From NCBI RefSeq assembly GCF_018394055.1, contig NZ_CP074441.1:868001-932000 (forward strand): DNA of 64,000 nucleotides. The letters run 5' to 3'. Positions 38,143 through 47,879 of this stretch are shown here, piece by piece; positions within the stretch are counted from its first letter, which is position 1, and every line of letters starts with the position of its first letter. The position numbers and the translations under genes are program-made. The notes under the pieces were generated by a model. It ran no database searches, was not told where the DNA came from, and saw only the letters and a list, made by a program, of their open reading frames with translations. The stretch is from Weissella ceti (GTDB taxonomy: Bacteria > Bacillota > Bacilli > Lactobacillales > Lactobacillaceae).

Positions 38143-38640
38143 TTAGAAACGTGTGTACTTAACGATTGAGTAGTCAAAATCATTTTCGTGATCCGCAGGA
38201 CCATGTGCGATTTCTTCACCACGCCATTCAGTCTTATCAACCTTATCCATGTGGACATCACCACGGAAGTCAGTATCCAAGTAAGTGACGTACAAGTGGT
38301 CAGCCACGGCCATGAAGGATTCATAGATAGGCTTTCCACCGATAATTTGTAGCTTAGTACCAGCTTCATCCGCAATCTCCATTGCAGATTCAACATCGTA
38401 GACCTTTTGGAATCCTTCAGGAACTTCCAAGTCTTCGTTCCGTGTTAATACTAGATTGACACGGTTAGGCAATGGACGGCCACGGAAGCTGTTCATTGTA
38501 TTACGTCCCATTACGATTACTTGATTGATTGTTTCTTCTTTAAAGAACTTCAAGTCAGCCTTTTGTGTCCATGGAATCCCACCATCAAGAGCGATCGTTC
38601 CATCATTTGTTTCAGCCCAGATCAAATTTACTTCTGCCAT
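38143..38640 (-). CDS. folA: Dihydrofolate reductase
   Basis: 165 residues, normal length. VNLIWAETNDGTIALDGGIPW (substrate/NADPH loop), VIVMGRNTMNSFRGRPLPNRVNLVLTR and IIGGKPIYESFM are all diagnostic. Reduces dihydrofolate with NADPH; target of trimethoprim. The frame opens at 38733, but GGAGGG six bases before the ATG at 38640 fixes the start; it immediately follows the stop of the ABC-F gene, so the two are coupled. Confidence 0.96.
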   Translation of the reverse strand: MAEVNLIWAETNDGTIALDGGIPWTQKADLKFFKEETINQVIVMGRNTMNSFRGRPLPNRVNLVLTRNEDLEVPEGFQKVYDVESAMEIADEAGTKLQIIGGKPIYESFMAVADHLYVTYLDTDFRGDVHMDKVDKTEWRGEEIAHGPADHENDFDYSIVKYTRF

Positions 38641-38641
38641 A

Positions 38642-40555
38642 TTAGCCCTCCGCGCGTTCTGAAAGTTCTTCCCAACGTAGCATCTTTTCTTCCAATGCTG
38701 TATTAGTTGCATCAAATTCACGTTGTAGATCACTTAGCTTACCGAAGTCAGAACCATTTTCAATCATGGCCGCTTCTAGTTCACCAACTTTTTCTTCTAA
38801 CGCTGCAATATCATCTTCAATTGTTGCCCACTCTTGCTTTTCAGCCCAAGTGAACTTCTTTTTCTTTTCAACAACAGGTGCTGCTTCAACGACTGGCTTT
38901 TCTTCCTTCACTTCAGCGGCTTCTGCTAACTTGCTTGGTGCATTTTCAATTGTTGGTGCACCGAAGCGTTCCAAGTAATCTGAGAAATGACCAGCAAAAC
39001 GTGAAATCTCCCCTTGTCCGTGGAATACCAACAACTTTTGTGCGACCTTATCCAAGAAGTATCGGTCGTGGGAAACAGTAATCACTGTTCCAGCGAAGTG
39101 TTGTAGGTAGTTTTCCAAAACAGTCAAAGTTCCAATATCCAAGTCATTAGTTGGCTCGTCCAACAACAATACGTTTGGTTCTTGCATCAATAACTTAAGC
39201 AAGTATAGACGACGCTTTTCCCCACCTGACAACTTGTGAATCAATGTTCCGTGCATGAAGCTTGGGAACAAGAATTGTTCTAGCAAGTCAGATACTGAGA
39301 CACGGTTACCATTACGATCAGTAATGGCTTCCGCAACGTCAGTTAGGTATTCAAACACACGCTTGTTTTCAGGAATCGGTTCCGTTGTTTGTGTGTAGAA
39401 AGCCATCTTAACAGTTTCACCAATTTCCACCACACCAGAATCTAGGGCTTGTTGTTCAGCGATAACCTTCAATAACGTAGACTTACCTGTTCCATTAGGC
39501 CCCGTAATTCCAATACGTTCATGCGCTTGGACTAGTTCATTGAAATTCTTCAAAATGATACGTTCGTCAAAGACTAGGTTAGCATCCTCAATGTTGATAA
39601 CCTTCTTACCTAGACGTGATTGCCCAATGGCAACTTCAACGTCTTCGTCGATTTGCAAAGTCCCACGTTGCGCTTCAATTTCAGCAAAGCGGTTTTGACG
39701 CGCAGTTTGCTTCGTTGAACGGGCACGGGCACCGGCCTTCATCCAAGCTAATTCTTGCTTGTATAGTTGTTCATTCTTGTGGTCCGCTGTCTTTTGCGCA
39801 GCCACACGTTCCGCCTTTGCAGAAACGAATGCTTCATAGTTCCCCTTGTATTCGTACAATTGTCCAAATGACAATTCAAAAATACGGTTTGTGACGTTAT
39901 CCAAGAAGTAACGATCGTGGGTAACAGTCATCACAGCTCCGTGGTAGCTGGCTAGGTACTTTTCCAACCATTCAATTGAATCAAAGTCCAAGTGGTTAGT
40001 TGGTTCGTCTAGCAACAACAAATCAGGCGCTTGAATCAAGACTTGCGCTAGACCGACTCGCTTACGTTGTCCCCCAGATAGTTGACTAACTTGCAAGTTA
40101 AAGTCAGGCAAATGTAGTTGCGTCAAGATGGCCTTAACTTCTGATTCAGCTAACCACGCCTCTTCTTGGTCCATATGGGCTTGCAACTTTGTGTAGTTGG
40201 CAATTACCTTGTCATCTTCAGGATGTGCCGCATATGCTTCCAAGGCTGCTTCGTAGTCACGAATCAATTGGAAGACTGGTTGCGCACCAGCAAAGATGGC
40301 TTCCAATACGTTCTTTTCATCATCCAAAACTGGGTCTTGGGCTAGGTATCCAATTGTGTAGTCATTTGGTGTTTCGATCATCCCACTGTCAGCGGGCACA
40401 ACATCTGAAATGGCGTTCATCAAGGTCGTCTTACCTGAACCGTTAACCCCAATTACACCTACTCGATCACCCGTTTCGATTAGAAACGATACATGATCAA
40501 GCAATGTCTTTTCACCATAGATACTTGTTAAATCAATTGCTCGTAATTGTTTCAT
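38642..40555 (-). CDS. ABC-F family ATPase (Uup-like)
   Basis: 637 residues, two ABC domains without membrane segments: Walker A GVNGSGKTT (about 37-45) and GPNGTGKST (about 350-358), LSGGQRKR and LSGGEKRR signatures, two LLDEPTNHLD-type Walker B motifs, and the P-site-tRNA-interaction linker between them. A long charged C-terminal coiled coil (from about 550) groups it with Uup/YdiF-type translation factors rather than EttA. Acts on stalled ribosomes. Begins one base into the cca stop region and ends next to folA. Confidence 0.9.
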   Translation of the reverse strand: MKQLRAIDLTSIYGEKTLLDHVSFLIETGDRVGVIGVNGSGKTTLMNAISDVVPADSGMIETPNDYTIGYLAQDPVLDDEKNVLEAIFAGAQPVFQLIRDYEAALEAYAAHPEDDKVIANYTKLQAHMDQEEAWLAESEVKAILTQLHLPDFNLQVSQLSGGQRKRVGLAQVLIQAPDLLLLDEPTNHLDFDSIEWLEKYLASYHGAVMTVTHDRYFLDNVTNRIFELSFGQLYEYKGNYEAFVSAKAERVAAQKTADHKNEQLYKQELAWMKAGARARSTKQTARQNRFAEIEAQRGTLQIDEDVEVAIGQSRLGKKVINIEDANLVFDERIILKNFNELVQAHERIGITGPNGTGKSTLLKVIAEQQALDSGVVEIGETVKMAFYTQTTEPIPENKRVFEYLTDVAEAITDRNGNRVSVSDLLEQFLFPSFMHGTLIHKLSGGEKRRLYLLKLLMQEPNVLLLDEPTNDLDIGTLTVLENYLQHFAGTVITVSHDRYFLDKVAQKLLVFHGQGEISRFAGHFSDYLERFGAPTIENAPSKLAEAAEVKEEKPVVEAAPVVEKKKKFTWAEKQEWATIEDDIAALEEKVGELEAAMIENGSDFGKLSDLQREFDATNTALEEKMLRWEELSERAEG

Positions 40556-41778
40556 TAGTTTTTCTCGTTTTCATTATCAATTGCTTTTTGTACCGCTGCC
40601 ATCAATGCTTCTGATGTATTCTCCAGCTTACCCGCCACAACCGCAGCTTCTAAGTCATTAATCAAGCGACCAAATAGTGGCCCTGGCTTCAAACCAAAGT
40701 CGACAGTCAATTCACGACCAGTCATCTTTAATTCTGACTTGTTCTTAATCACCAAGGCATCATAACGTGCTTGCAAAACATCAGTATCCGCATTCAATTC
40801 GCTTAATTCAGCCACAGCTAGTGCTGTCTTAATCGCTGAACCAGCTTTGTACAAATCAAAGTTAGATGCTTCACCATAGCTCAATGTGTATAACAAAGCT
40901 AAGCTCGTTCGCACTTCATTCATCATGTCCTTGCTGTGCTTCCAAGTACGTAGGAAGACACTTGCTTCTTCATCAGATAGTCCCAATTCAAAACACAACA
41001 AAGTCCAAGCGACTTCATCATTTTGTGGTTGGTTCTTTTCCAACAACTTCGCAAACGCAACTAGGTCTAATTCTGAACCACCTAGGGCTGGCATAGACTT
41101 AAATAGTCCAGTTGTAATCATTTCAAGTAAAGCATATTCCGCTGCCTTACCTTGCATTAGCTTAGTAAATTCAACGTTCGTACGTTCCACAGCAATGTGT
41201 GTCATTAGTTCGGCATTATCATGCACCGCAACCAATGTAGATTCTTCAATCTTGAAACCTAATTGCGCCGCAAAACGAACCGCACGCACCATGCGCAAAG
41301 CATCTTCGTTGAAGCGTTCATTCGCGTCCCCAACGGCACGTAAAATACCATTGTCTAAGTCTGACAAACCATCAAATAAGTCAATGATTGTTCCATCGGC
41401 CTTCATAGCCAAAGCGTTAACCGTAAAGTCACGACGCTTCAAGTCTTCTTCCAATGAACGCACAAAGGTTACTTCATCAGGACGACGGTAATCTGTATAT
41501 GTAGATTCAGTACGGAACGTTGTTGTTTCGTACCCTTGACCATGATCCAAGATCATCACTGTTCCATGTTCAATCCCAGTATCAACTGTACGATCAAACA
41601 AAGCTTTCACTTCATCTGGATATGCTGATGTTGCAATATCCACATCATGAATTGGCTTCCCAAGCAATGTATCACGAACTGATCCACCGACAAAGTAAGC
41701 TTCATATCCGCCTGCTTCAATCGTTGCCAAAATTGGTAACGCCGCTTCAAATTCTGCTGGTAAATTCTTAATTTGCAT
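40555..41778 (-). CDS. cca: CCA-adding tRNA nucleotidyltransferase
   Basis: 407 residues, class II. Head domain YFVGGSVRDTLLGKPIHDVDIATSA (GxxVRD and DxD catalytic Asp pair), RRDFTVNALAM, LDNGILRAVGDANERFNEDALRMVRAVRFAAQL (motif with the ERxxxD-type region). Adds CCA to tRNA 3' ends. The frame opens at a GTG (41790), but the ATG at 41778 has GGAGG five bases away. Its stop overlaps the start of the ABC-F gene. Confidence 0.96.
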   Translation of the reverse strand: MQIKNLPAEFEAALPILATIEAGGYEAYFVGGSVRDTLLGKPIHDVDIATSAYPDEVKALFDRTVDTGIEHGTVMILDHGQGYETTTFRTESTYTDYRRPDEVTFVRSLEEDLKRRDFTVNALAMKADGTIIDLFDGLSDLDNGILRAVGDANERFNEDALRMVRAVRFAAQLGFKIEESTLVAVHDNAELMTHIAVERTNVEFTKLMQGKAAEYALLEMITTGLFKSMPALGGSELDLVAFAKLLEKNQPQNDEVAWTLLCFELGLSDEEASVFLRTWKHSKDMMNEVRTSLALLYTLSYGEASNFDLYKAGSAIKTALAVAELSELNADTDVLQARYDALVIKNKSELKMTGRELTVDFGLKPGPLFGRLINDLEAAVVAGKLENTSEALMAAVQKAIDNENEKN

Positions 41779-41892
41779 ACTAGCCTCCACGTGTTTTCTC
41801 TTATCTCTAGTATAGCAAGGAATACAGGAATAGTTTCATTTTTAATTTCATAAATTTACAACAATATAAGTATCAATGAACGTCTAATAAAA

Positions 41893-41922
41893 AACACAGC
41901 TCACCAATTGGCAAACTGTGTT
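41893..41922 (-). terminator. Terminator of the 187-aa membrane-anchored protein gene
   Basis: AACACAG / CTGTGTT (41893-41899 with 41916-41922) with an inner CCAATTGG palindrome; minus-strand exit TTTTTTATTAG. Confidence 0.7.
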
Positions 41923-42046
41923 CATAACACTCTATTTCATTAAAACGTCGATTAACATCCTTACAACCATGTAAGTTACTTATCCCTGTAAATTTACCTA
42001 AACACTATATAAAGAATTATTCTACACATTTGCAAGATCATTTATC

Positions 42047-42610
42047 TTAAACACTAAATGTAAATGATGCCTTTGCATTCTTATATCCCGTGTACTTATT
42101 CGGAATAAATGTAAAAGTATTATTTCCATTGTCCGTTATTTCACCAATATTTTCTCCTGGTGCTTGCTGTCCAGCGTACACATAAAATCCACCTGGTTTT
42201 TCAACTAGATTTATCCCAACACCAACTGGATTATCTTTACCCATAACATACTCATATACTTGGGTCAGAATTTCTGCACGAATTCCCCACAAAGCCTTAT
42301 TAGTTGTGCCATAGGTTGCAGCATTTCCACTATACGCTGGTTGATGCGCTGTTTCATCTACCGAACTTGTTTGATTAATACTCTCAGAATCTGTCACAGT
42401 ATCATCTTTCACGTTCTTATTATCCGGTTTTTCTAAAGTTATATCTTCACTACTGATTTCAGAACTTGTCTCATTGGACACACGTTCTATTGCAGACGTT
42501 GGTTCTGTTTTGACAACTTTCTGTTGAGCTAATAATCCCACAATCACACTTCCAACAAGAATGGTGCCTACAATACTTAACCCAATTAATACTTTCTCAG
42601 CTGATTTCAT
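42047..42610 (-). CDS. Signal-anchored surface protein, function unknown
   Basis: 187 residues: Lys-containing N-terminus, one membrane segment (about 8-28), a Ser/Thr/Glu-rich linker (30-90) and a C-terminal domain of about 90 residues with ALWGIRAEILTQVYEYVMGK and an aromatic, Gly-rich beta part ending KASFTFSV. No lipobox, no sortase signal. Likely exposed to the wall. Alone on its transcript at the left border of the restriction island. No family recognised. Confidence 0.65.
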   Translation of the reverse strand: MKSAEKVLIGLSIVGTILVGSVIVGLLAQQKVVKTEPTSAIERVSNETSSEISSEDITLEKPDNKNVKDDTVTDSESINQTSSVDETAHQPAYSGNAATYGTTNKALWGIRAEILTQVYEYVMGKDNPVGVGINLVEKPGGFYVYAGQQAPGENIGEITDNGNNTFTFIPNKYTGYKNAKASFTFSV

Positions 42611-42772
42611 ATTTCCCTCTTTAAACCTGTAAATTTTTTATTTAATGTTTTTCTCAAACTCATACCCTATTGGCATGAATAGAGTTTCCATAAATTTTTG
42701 AAAATAACTTAACAAGGTATGATACAAAGAACATTATTATCCTCTTTAAAAGTATAACAAAATAAACACATT

Positions 42773-43693
42773 TTACGTTAGAGATGTCAAATATCGCATA
42801 ATCTTATCATTGTCTGCGTTTTCTAATTCTTGAATAACATGCAAATAAATTCGTTGTGTCGTGTTCATTGTTGAATGTCCTAATCGTCTAGAAACTGTTG
42901 CAATCGAAACTCCTGCGTACAACAGTAATGATGCATGCGAATGTCGTAGCCCATGCATACTGATTACAGTTACTCCTGCTTTCTTACATTGCCTAGCTAA
43001 CCTATCATTTAATGTTTGAATGTATATCTTCTTACCTGGTGTTACAAAAATAGGCTCATCTGCAGGTAAGTCTTTGATCAATTGCGAAAACATCATAGCG
43101 GTTTGCCAATCTAATGGAATTTTACGAATTGATGAGTGATTTTTCGTAGGCGCAAATTCACCTGTTGGATGTTTATAATTCCATGTTTTATTAATGCTAA
43201 TCATGTGTTGTCTAAAATCAAAATCTTTCGGAGTCAGACCTAAACATTCTGAAATACATAATCCTGTTTTAGCAATTAATGCGATTAAATAATCGTTGTT
43301 TATTTCCATTCCTAGATTTAAAGACTCTAGTAATGCCGACATTTCTTTTTGATGTAAAAACTTAGACTTATGTTCTCGGTTAACAACACCTTTAATAACT
43401 GCTTTTCGTGTTGGATCTAAAGGAATCATACTTTCTTCTAGAGCGTCTAATAATGACGCTTTCAAATGATGGTGAAAATCCATCGTTGTTTGCCGTTCAT
43501 GATCCACAGCAAAATCATTTAACAGTTTTTGATATACAACTCTGTTTAAGTCCTCTAAATAAATCTCTGGTGCTAGGCGCTTAATATGTCCTAGTGTATT
43601 CCAATATTTTGACAACGTAACATCTCTAACCGCACCTACTTTGTACAAAGTGACCCATTCCGTAAAGTACTCTGAAAATAAAATTTGTGTCAT
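42773..43693 (-). CDS. Tyrosine recombinase of the hsdS-shuffling type, catalytic Arg replaced
   Basis: 306 residues, tyrosine recombinase fold. N-terminal core-binding domain (1-110) with MDFHHHLKASLLDALEE; catalytic domain with KTWNYKHPTGEFAPTKNHSSIRKI (typical of the recombinases that sit beside streptococcal/lactobacillal hsdS genes), HGLRHSHASLLLYAG, RRLGHSTMNTTQ and Tyr in RIYLHV. The first catalytic Arg, expected in TGLRxxE, is Cys here (TGLCISE; codon TGT, one change from CGT). All other catalytic positions are intact. AGGAGG precedes the ATG. Likely once inverted the hsdS modules to its right; may now be inactive. Confidence 0.9.
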   Translation of the reverse strand: MTQILFSEYFTEWVTLYKVGAVRDVTLSKYWNTLGHIKRLAPEIYLEDLNRVVYQKLLNDFAVDHERQTTMDFHHHLKASLLDALEESMIPLDPTRKAVIKGVVNREHKSKFLHQKEMSALLESLNLGMEINNDYLIALIAKTGLCISECLGLTPKDFDFRQHMISINKTWNYKHPTGEFAPTKNHSSIRKIPLDWQTAMMFSQLIKDLPADEPIFVTPGKKIYIQTLNDRLARQCKKAGVTVISMHGLRHSHASLLLYAGVSIATVSRRLGHSTMNTTQRIYLHVIQELENADNDKIMRYLTSLT

Positions 43694-43746
43694 GACGACA
43701 CCTCCTATAAATATATTTGGGGAATCCCCCTATTTACAGAATAAAA

Positions 43747-43772
43747 AAAGCCCGACCAAAAGGTCGAGCTTT
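43747..43772 (-). terminator. Terminator of hsdR
   Basis: AAAGCCCGACC / GGTCGAGCTTT (43747-43757 with 43762-43772), loop AAAA, minus-strand exit TTTTTTTATTC. Confidence 0.88.
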
Positions 43773-43806
43773 CTAGATGTAATTATTCATTTATTAGTTA
43801 TTCAAC

Positions 43807-46800
43807 TTATAACGTTTTAAAGAATTCCATCAGGTTCTTTTCAAATGATGCCGCAGCCAGGAAACTTAATTCAGATGATTTTTTAATGTCATCTAATTTA
43901 CTTCCCAGCTTTGGATTATCAGTTAGTTCAATTCCGGGGATGTAGTATTCATATGCGTCTACCACATCACGTCCGTTATATCCCTTTTCATCTGCCCACT
44001 TATACATCTTCAACTCCGTACGCAATCCACGGCTTTTACGACGTTCTTGTTTCAATGTTTCGGTAGTCAAATGTTCAGTAATATCTTTATTATCGATACT
44101 TTCAAGAACATCTCGAATTTCTTCCTTACCATCCTCATCCATTGGCATGATGTGTTCTTCAACAGCATCACGATTAGCTTGAGATTGTTCATCAATGTAA
44201 CTATTCAATAGATCAACCAATTGATCATAATCGATAACTTCTTCGTTGTATTGTTCAATCGCAATGGCAATGTCTGTCAAATCAACGATAGACCCATCCC
44301 CATCATTATCATTTGCATCATATATTCGTGCTTGAAGTGCACCAAATTCATTGTCAGATGCTAAATTTAGTGTGATTGTTTCTCCTGTTTCATTTCCATC
44401 TAAATCAACAACACGTAAGTCTTCTCCTAAACTATATCCTTGTTGAATTAATCGCTGAACTTTTCGACTTACATCTAATCCAAGAAGTATTAATTCTTGT
44501 CTTTCTTTTTCAGACTTAGGATTTTGTGTGAAGTCTTCCGAAATTTCCCTTAACCTATCAATCTTTGGTATTAATTCCTTAATTTGATCAGACTTTAATC
44601 CAGCAATTATTCCATCATCAATTAATAAGTCCCAGCCTGGGTCTTTTGTCGGTTTCTTTTCGTTTAATGTGTCGTTTCCACCCTTTGTATAGATAATCAA
44701 CGCATTTTTAACATTTTCTTCCATCAATTGTCCTTTTCGGAAGAAACGTACTTTACCATATGGCTTAGCGTTACGATTAATTGTACGGTTTGTACGAGAC
44801 ATCGCTTGAATCAATAAACCTTCTTTTAGAAGTTTATCCATGTAGATAATGTTCACGTACTTTGAATCAAATCCCGTCAATAATTGATCAGATACAATAA
44901 CCAAATCCAAACGTTCTTTATCATCTTTACGGTTATATGGCTTTTTGTGAGCAATTCGCTTAGTAATGTCGTTCAAGTAATCACGTTCTGGATTATCAGA
45001 GTCTAAGAAATTACGTGTTCCATACATCTCAGAATAATCAGTCATGGCTTGCTTCAAACCACTTTGTAAGTCAGCGTCACCAAATCCATTGTCATCATTC
45101 TTTGAATAACTCATCGCTACTCGAAGATTTGTATGTTTCTTAAACAACTTGTAGTAAGCCACAACCGCTTGCTTACCTGAAACCGCCAACATACCATGGA
45201 ACACATTTTTTTCACGTACATTAGCTTTCAACTCACCTGAAGCATTCTTATCCCAGTTCTTGGCAATATCTTCAACAACTTGTTCACGATAAGGTGCACT
45301 AGAATATACTTCTCGTTCAATATCTTTTTCAGTTAAATTTTTGTCACTAATTTCAATATTCGGTTCCATGTATGACACATCAAACCCCAGAACATTTCGA
45401 TCACCAATGGCATCTTTAATTGTGTACTGGTGTAGACGCTTACCAAATACATCAGCAGTTGAAACATCACGAGTTGTTTTAACATCGTTACTTTCGTCAC
45501 TATAAAAATTAGGCGTTCCAGTAAATCCAAACCATGTTGTTTTAGGGAAAGCATCCTTGATACGCTTTACAGAATCTCCACTAGCTGAACGATGAGCTTC
45601 ATCCATAAGAATTACCATTCGCTTATCAGACTTAAAATTTCCATCGCGAACTAACGCATCCAAACCTTGCACACTAATCATGTAGATGTTAGCAGGATGT
45701 GTGTTATTCAACTCACGACGTAATGTCGCTGAGTTAACATTCTTAATACGCTTCTCCATGTGCTTATAAGCAAAGCCTTTGAAGTTTTCATAAGTTTGGT
45801 TAACAAGGTCAACTCGATCCACGATGAAGAATACATCCTCGACTCGAGGCATGTTAGCTAGTAATTGTGCAACCTTAAATGATGTAACTGTCTTACCAGA
45901 ACCAGTAGTATGCCAAACATACCCACCTTCTTTTTCTGGTAATCCGTTATGTTCCATCACACGCATACGGTCCAATATTTGACGCGTCGCTTGAATTTGA
46001 TAAGAACGCATAACCATTAGGTTATTCGTACTTTCGTCTGGAATCATATTCACCGTAACCAAACGATGCAATGCCGGAATTCCCATTGTTTGATGTAAGA
46101 AGTCCATCGCATTTGTAATGTCTTTTCCATTATCATCACGCCATCCAAAAACAAAATCAGGGTTATATGATTCAGTATCCTTTGGACGTGCAAAGTAATG
46201 TGCAGAATGTTGTGACAAAATAAATTGAATTTGCACGAAAGAAAATAGACCTTGATACATTCCTGAATCAGCATACTTCTTCAGTTGTTCAAATGCATCC
46301 CATTGATTAGCTAGACGTTCATCTTTCTCTTCAATGTGAGCAACCGGAATACCATTAATCAACATCATGATATCAATACGACGCTTAGATGTTAATGATG
46401 ATGGTAAATCAGTAAATGTAATTTGCTTAACAATTTCATATTCTGAATGTCCACCAGCAACTTCATCTCCATAGAAAATTTCAATTTCTAAAGGTGTTCC
46501 ATCGTCACGTTGAAGTGGCAATGAACCAATTCCACCAGCACCTGTCAAAATTAATTGCGCTTCATATGGAGTCTTGATGTTATTGATTTCTTGACGCAAT
46601 CGACCTAACTCAGCATCAGTCAATGGTGTTCCATTTAGACGGTTGCGATTGTTGCGATTCAAAATGTCACGCCAGTGGTCATACAATTTTTCAGATGTTG
46701 AACCAGACAAATCATCATTGTAAGTCCAACCTTCAGTTTTTAAACCGTTTCGACCAGCTAAGCGGTCAATTAAATCTTCTTCAAATCTTTCTTCAGCCAT
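43807..46800 (-). CDS. hsdR: Type I restriction endonuclease subunit R
   Basis: 997 residues from the ATG at 46800, which has AGAGGC six bases upstream and begins the typical MAEERFEEDLIDRLAGRNGL. N-terminal PD-(D/E)xK nuclease (RRIDIMMLINGIPVAHIEEKDE), then the SF2 translocase: HTTGSGKTVTSFK (Walker A), LMDEAHRSASG (DEAH), FGFTGTPNF, and YMDKLLKEGLLIQAMSRTNR. The C-terminal helical region binds the MTase core. Cuts unmodified DNA after translocation with HsdM2S. The reading frame is open further upstream through a silent specificity module. Encoded downstream of hsdM-hsdS, an uncommon order. Confidence 0.95.
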   Translation of the reverse strand: MAEERFEEDLIDRLAGRNGLKTEGWTYNDDLSGSTSEKLYDHWRDILNRNNRNRLNGTPLTDAELGRLRQEINNIKTPYEAQLILTGAGGIGSLPLQRDDGTPLEIEIFYGDEVAGGHSEYEIVKQITFTDLPSSLTSKRRIDIMMLINGIPVAHIEEKDERLANQWDAFEQLKKYADSGMYQGLFSFVQIQFILSQHSAHYFARPKDTESYNPDFVFGWRDDNGKDITNAMDFLHQTMGIPALHRLVTVNMIPDESTNNLMVMRSYQIQATRQILDRMRVMEHNGLPEKEGGYVWHTTGSGKTVTSFKVAQLLANMPRVEDVFFIVDRVDLVNQTYENFKGFAYKHMEKRIKNVNSATLRRELNNTHPANIYMISVQGLDALVRDGNFKSDKRMVILMDEAHRSASGDSVKRIKDAFPKTTWFGFTGTPNFYSDESNDVKTTRDVSTADVFGKRLHQYTIKDAIGDRNVLGFDVSYMEPNIEISDKNLTEKDIEREVYSSAPYREQVVEDIAKNWDKNASGELKANVREKNVFHGMLAVSGKQAVVAYYKLFKKHTNLRVAMSYSKNDDNGFGDADLQSGLKQAMTDYSEMYGTRNFLDSDNPERDYLNDITKRIAHKKPYNRKDDKERLDLVIVSDQLLTGFDSKYVNIIYMDKLLKEGLLIQAMSRTNRTINRNAKPYGKVRFFRKGQLMEENVKNALIIYTKGGNDTLNEKKPTKDPGWDLLIDDGIIAGLKSDQIKELIPKIDRLREISEDFTQNPKSEKERQELILLGLDVSRKVQRLIQQGYSLGEDLRVVDLDGNETGETITLNLASDNEFGALQARIYDANDNDGDGSIVDLTDIAIAIEQYNEEVIDYDQLVDLLNSYIDEQSQANRDAVEEHIMPMDEDGKEEIRDVLESIDNKDITEHLTTETLKQERRKSRGLRTELKMYKWADEKGYNGRDVVDAYEYYIPGIELTDNPKLGSKLDDIKKSSELSFLAAASFEKNLMEFFKTL

Positions 46801-46833
46801 ATAAAGCCTCTTTCTTTTAATTTTTATTGATTG

Positions 46834-46851
46834 CTGGTTAGCAGTGATAAG
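46834..46851 (-). repeat. hsdS repeat 2, copy in module C
   Basis: CTTATCACTGCTAACCAG on the minus strand, coding LITANQ. Identical to the plus-strand copy at 47862-47879, inverted relative to it. Confidence 0.85.
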
Positions 46852-47320
46852 ATTTTCTACGTCCTTAAGAAATCGAGCAATCTTAACTTGTTCATCTAGA
46901 CGTGGTAGTGGAATGGGCATCTGAACAAAGTCTTTGTCTTTAATGGCAAAACGATCCGATCGAGCCCCTGTGTCTCCGTTCATTTCCATGAAACGATGCC
47001 ATTTTGTACTTGAAAAGTATTTTTCTAAGTACGTGCCATCAACGTTGTATGTTGTAAAGACATAGTACAGTGGCGACATTACTCCAGTTCGGCCCAATGT
47101 ATTTCGCTTAATCGGTCCAACTGGCGCATAATTTGAAATTCGAGGATTATACACAAAGTCTCCATCATGAACAACGTAATATGTGTTTAAATTTTTCTCG
47201 TTTGAAATATCTTTATCAAAAAAATCACGCTGACTGATAATTCCATATTCAGCAGAATTTGTTAAAGTCTCAGAAAACTCATTATTCACATTCTTTTCGA
47301 TAACTTTTTTGGATATATCC

Positions 47321-47341
47321 GACAACTTACGCTGTACCCAA
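47321..47341 (-). repeat. hsdS repeat 1, copy in module C
   Basis: A 21-base word beginning TTGGGTACAGCG and ending GTTGTC on the minus strand, coding WVQRKLS. It is the exact inverted copy of 47381-47401, only 39 bases away. Confidence 0.88.
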
Positions 47342-47380
47342 ACATAAGTATGTTATTGATAAATACAAAAAAATGGTTTC

Positions 47381-47401
47381 TTGGGTACAGCGTAAGTTGT
47401 C
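47381..47401 (+). repeat. hsdS repeat 1, copy in module B
   Basis: Same 21-base word as at 47321-47341, in opposite orientation. With the near-identical copy at 48594-48612 it brackets a 1.2-kb invertible segment. Confidence 0.88.
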
Positions 47402-47861
47402 TGAAGTGGCCACACTAATAGGCGGTGGAACACCTTCAACAACGTCTTCAGAGTATTGGGATGGAGATGTTAATTGGTTTACTCCAGCAGAAATCAACGA
47501 CCAGACTTATGTCTCTGAAAGTACTAAAAAGATATCTGTCCTAGGTCTCAAGAAAAGTTCTGCAAAAATGTTACCTATTGGAACAATTCTTTTTACATCA
47601 CGTGCCTGCATTGGAAAGACCGCCATATTAGCAACTGAAGCATCAACAAATCAAGGCTTTCAATCAATCATTCCTGGAGACACTTTACATTCATATTTTT
47701 TATACTCTTTAACAGATAAGTTAGCTAGATATGGTAATAAGATGGGATCTGGTTCAACCTTTAATGAAGTTTCTGGAAAACAAATGGGAATGTATCCAAC
47801 AATAATACCTGAAATTAAAGAACAGATTAAGATTGGTTATTTGTTTAGTAATCTTGATGAA

Positions 47862-47879
47862 CTTATCACTGCTAACCAG
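47862..47879 (+). repeat. hsdS repeat 2, copy in module B
   Basis: CTTATCACTGCTAACCAG, coding LITANQ, inverted relative to the copies at 46834-46851 and 48099-48116. Confidence 0.85.

Larger units (their letters stand above)
46801..47341 (-). pseudogene. hsdS: Silent half-HsdS module C, open in frame into hsdR
   Basis: About 180 codons of an HsdS target-recognition unit: WVQRKLSDISKKVIEKNVNN at the repeat, then a TRD (SQRDFFDKDISNEKNLNTYY...), PRLDEQVKIARFLKDVENLITANQ, and directly QSIKIKRKRLY before the hsdR ATG. There is no ATG or ribosome site for the module; an in-frame TAA precedes its repeat and the first start-like codon is TTG at 47325. It looks like a storage cassette. No stop separates it from hsdR. 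Confidence 0.8.

Noticed and set aside
40886-41491. Plus-strand ORF of 201 codons opposite cca
   Set aside because: Shadow of the cca frame; no ribosome site and no recognisable protein pattern, while cca is unmistakable.
43807-47325. Single 1172-residue HsdR gene
   Set aside because: The first ~175 residues are an HsdS specificity module; hsdR has its own ribosome site and ATG at 46800, giving the usual 997 residues.
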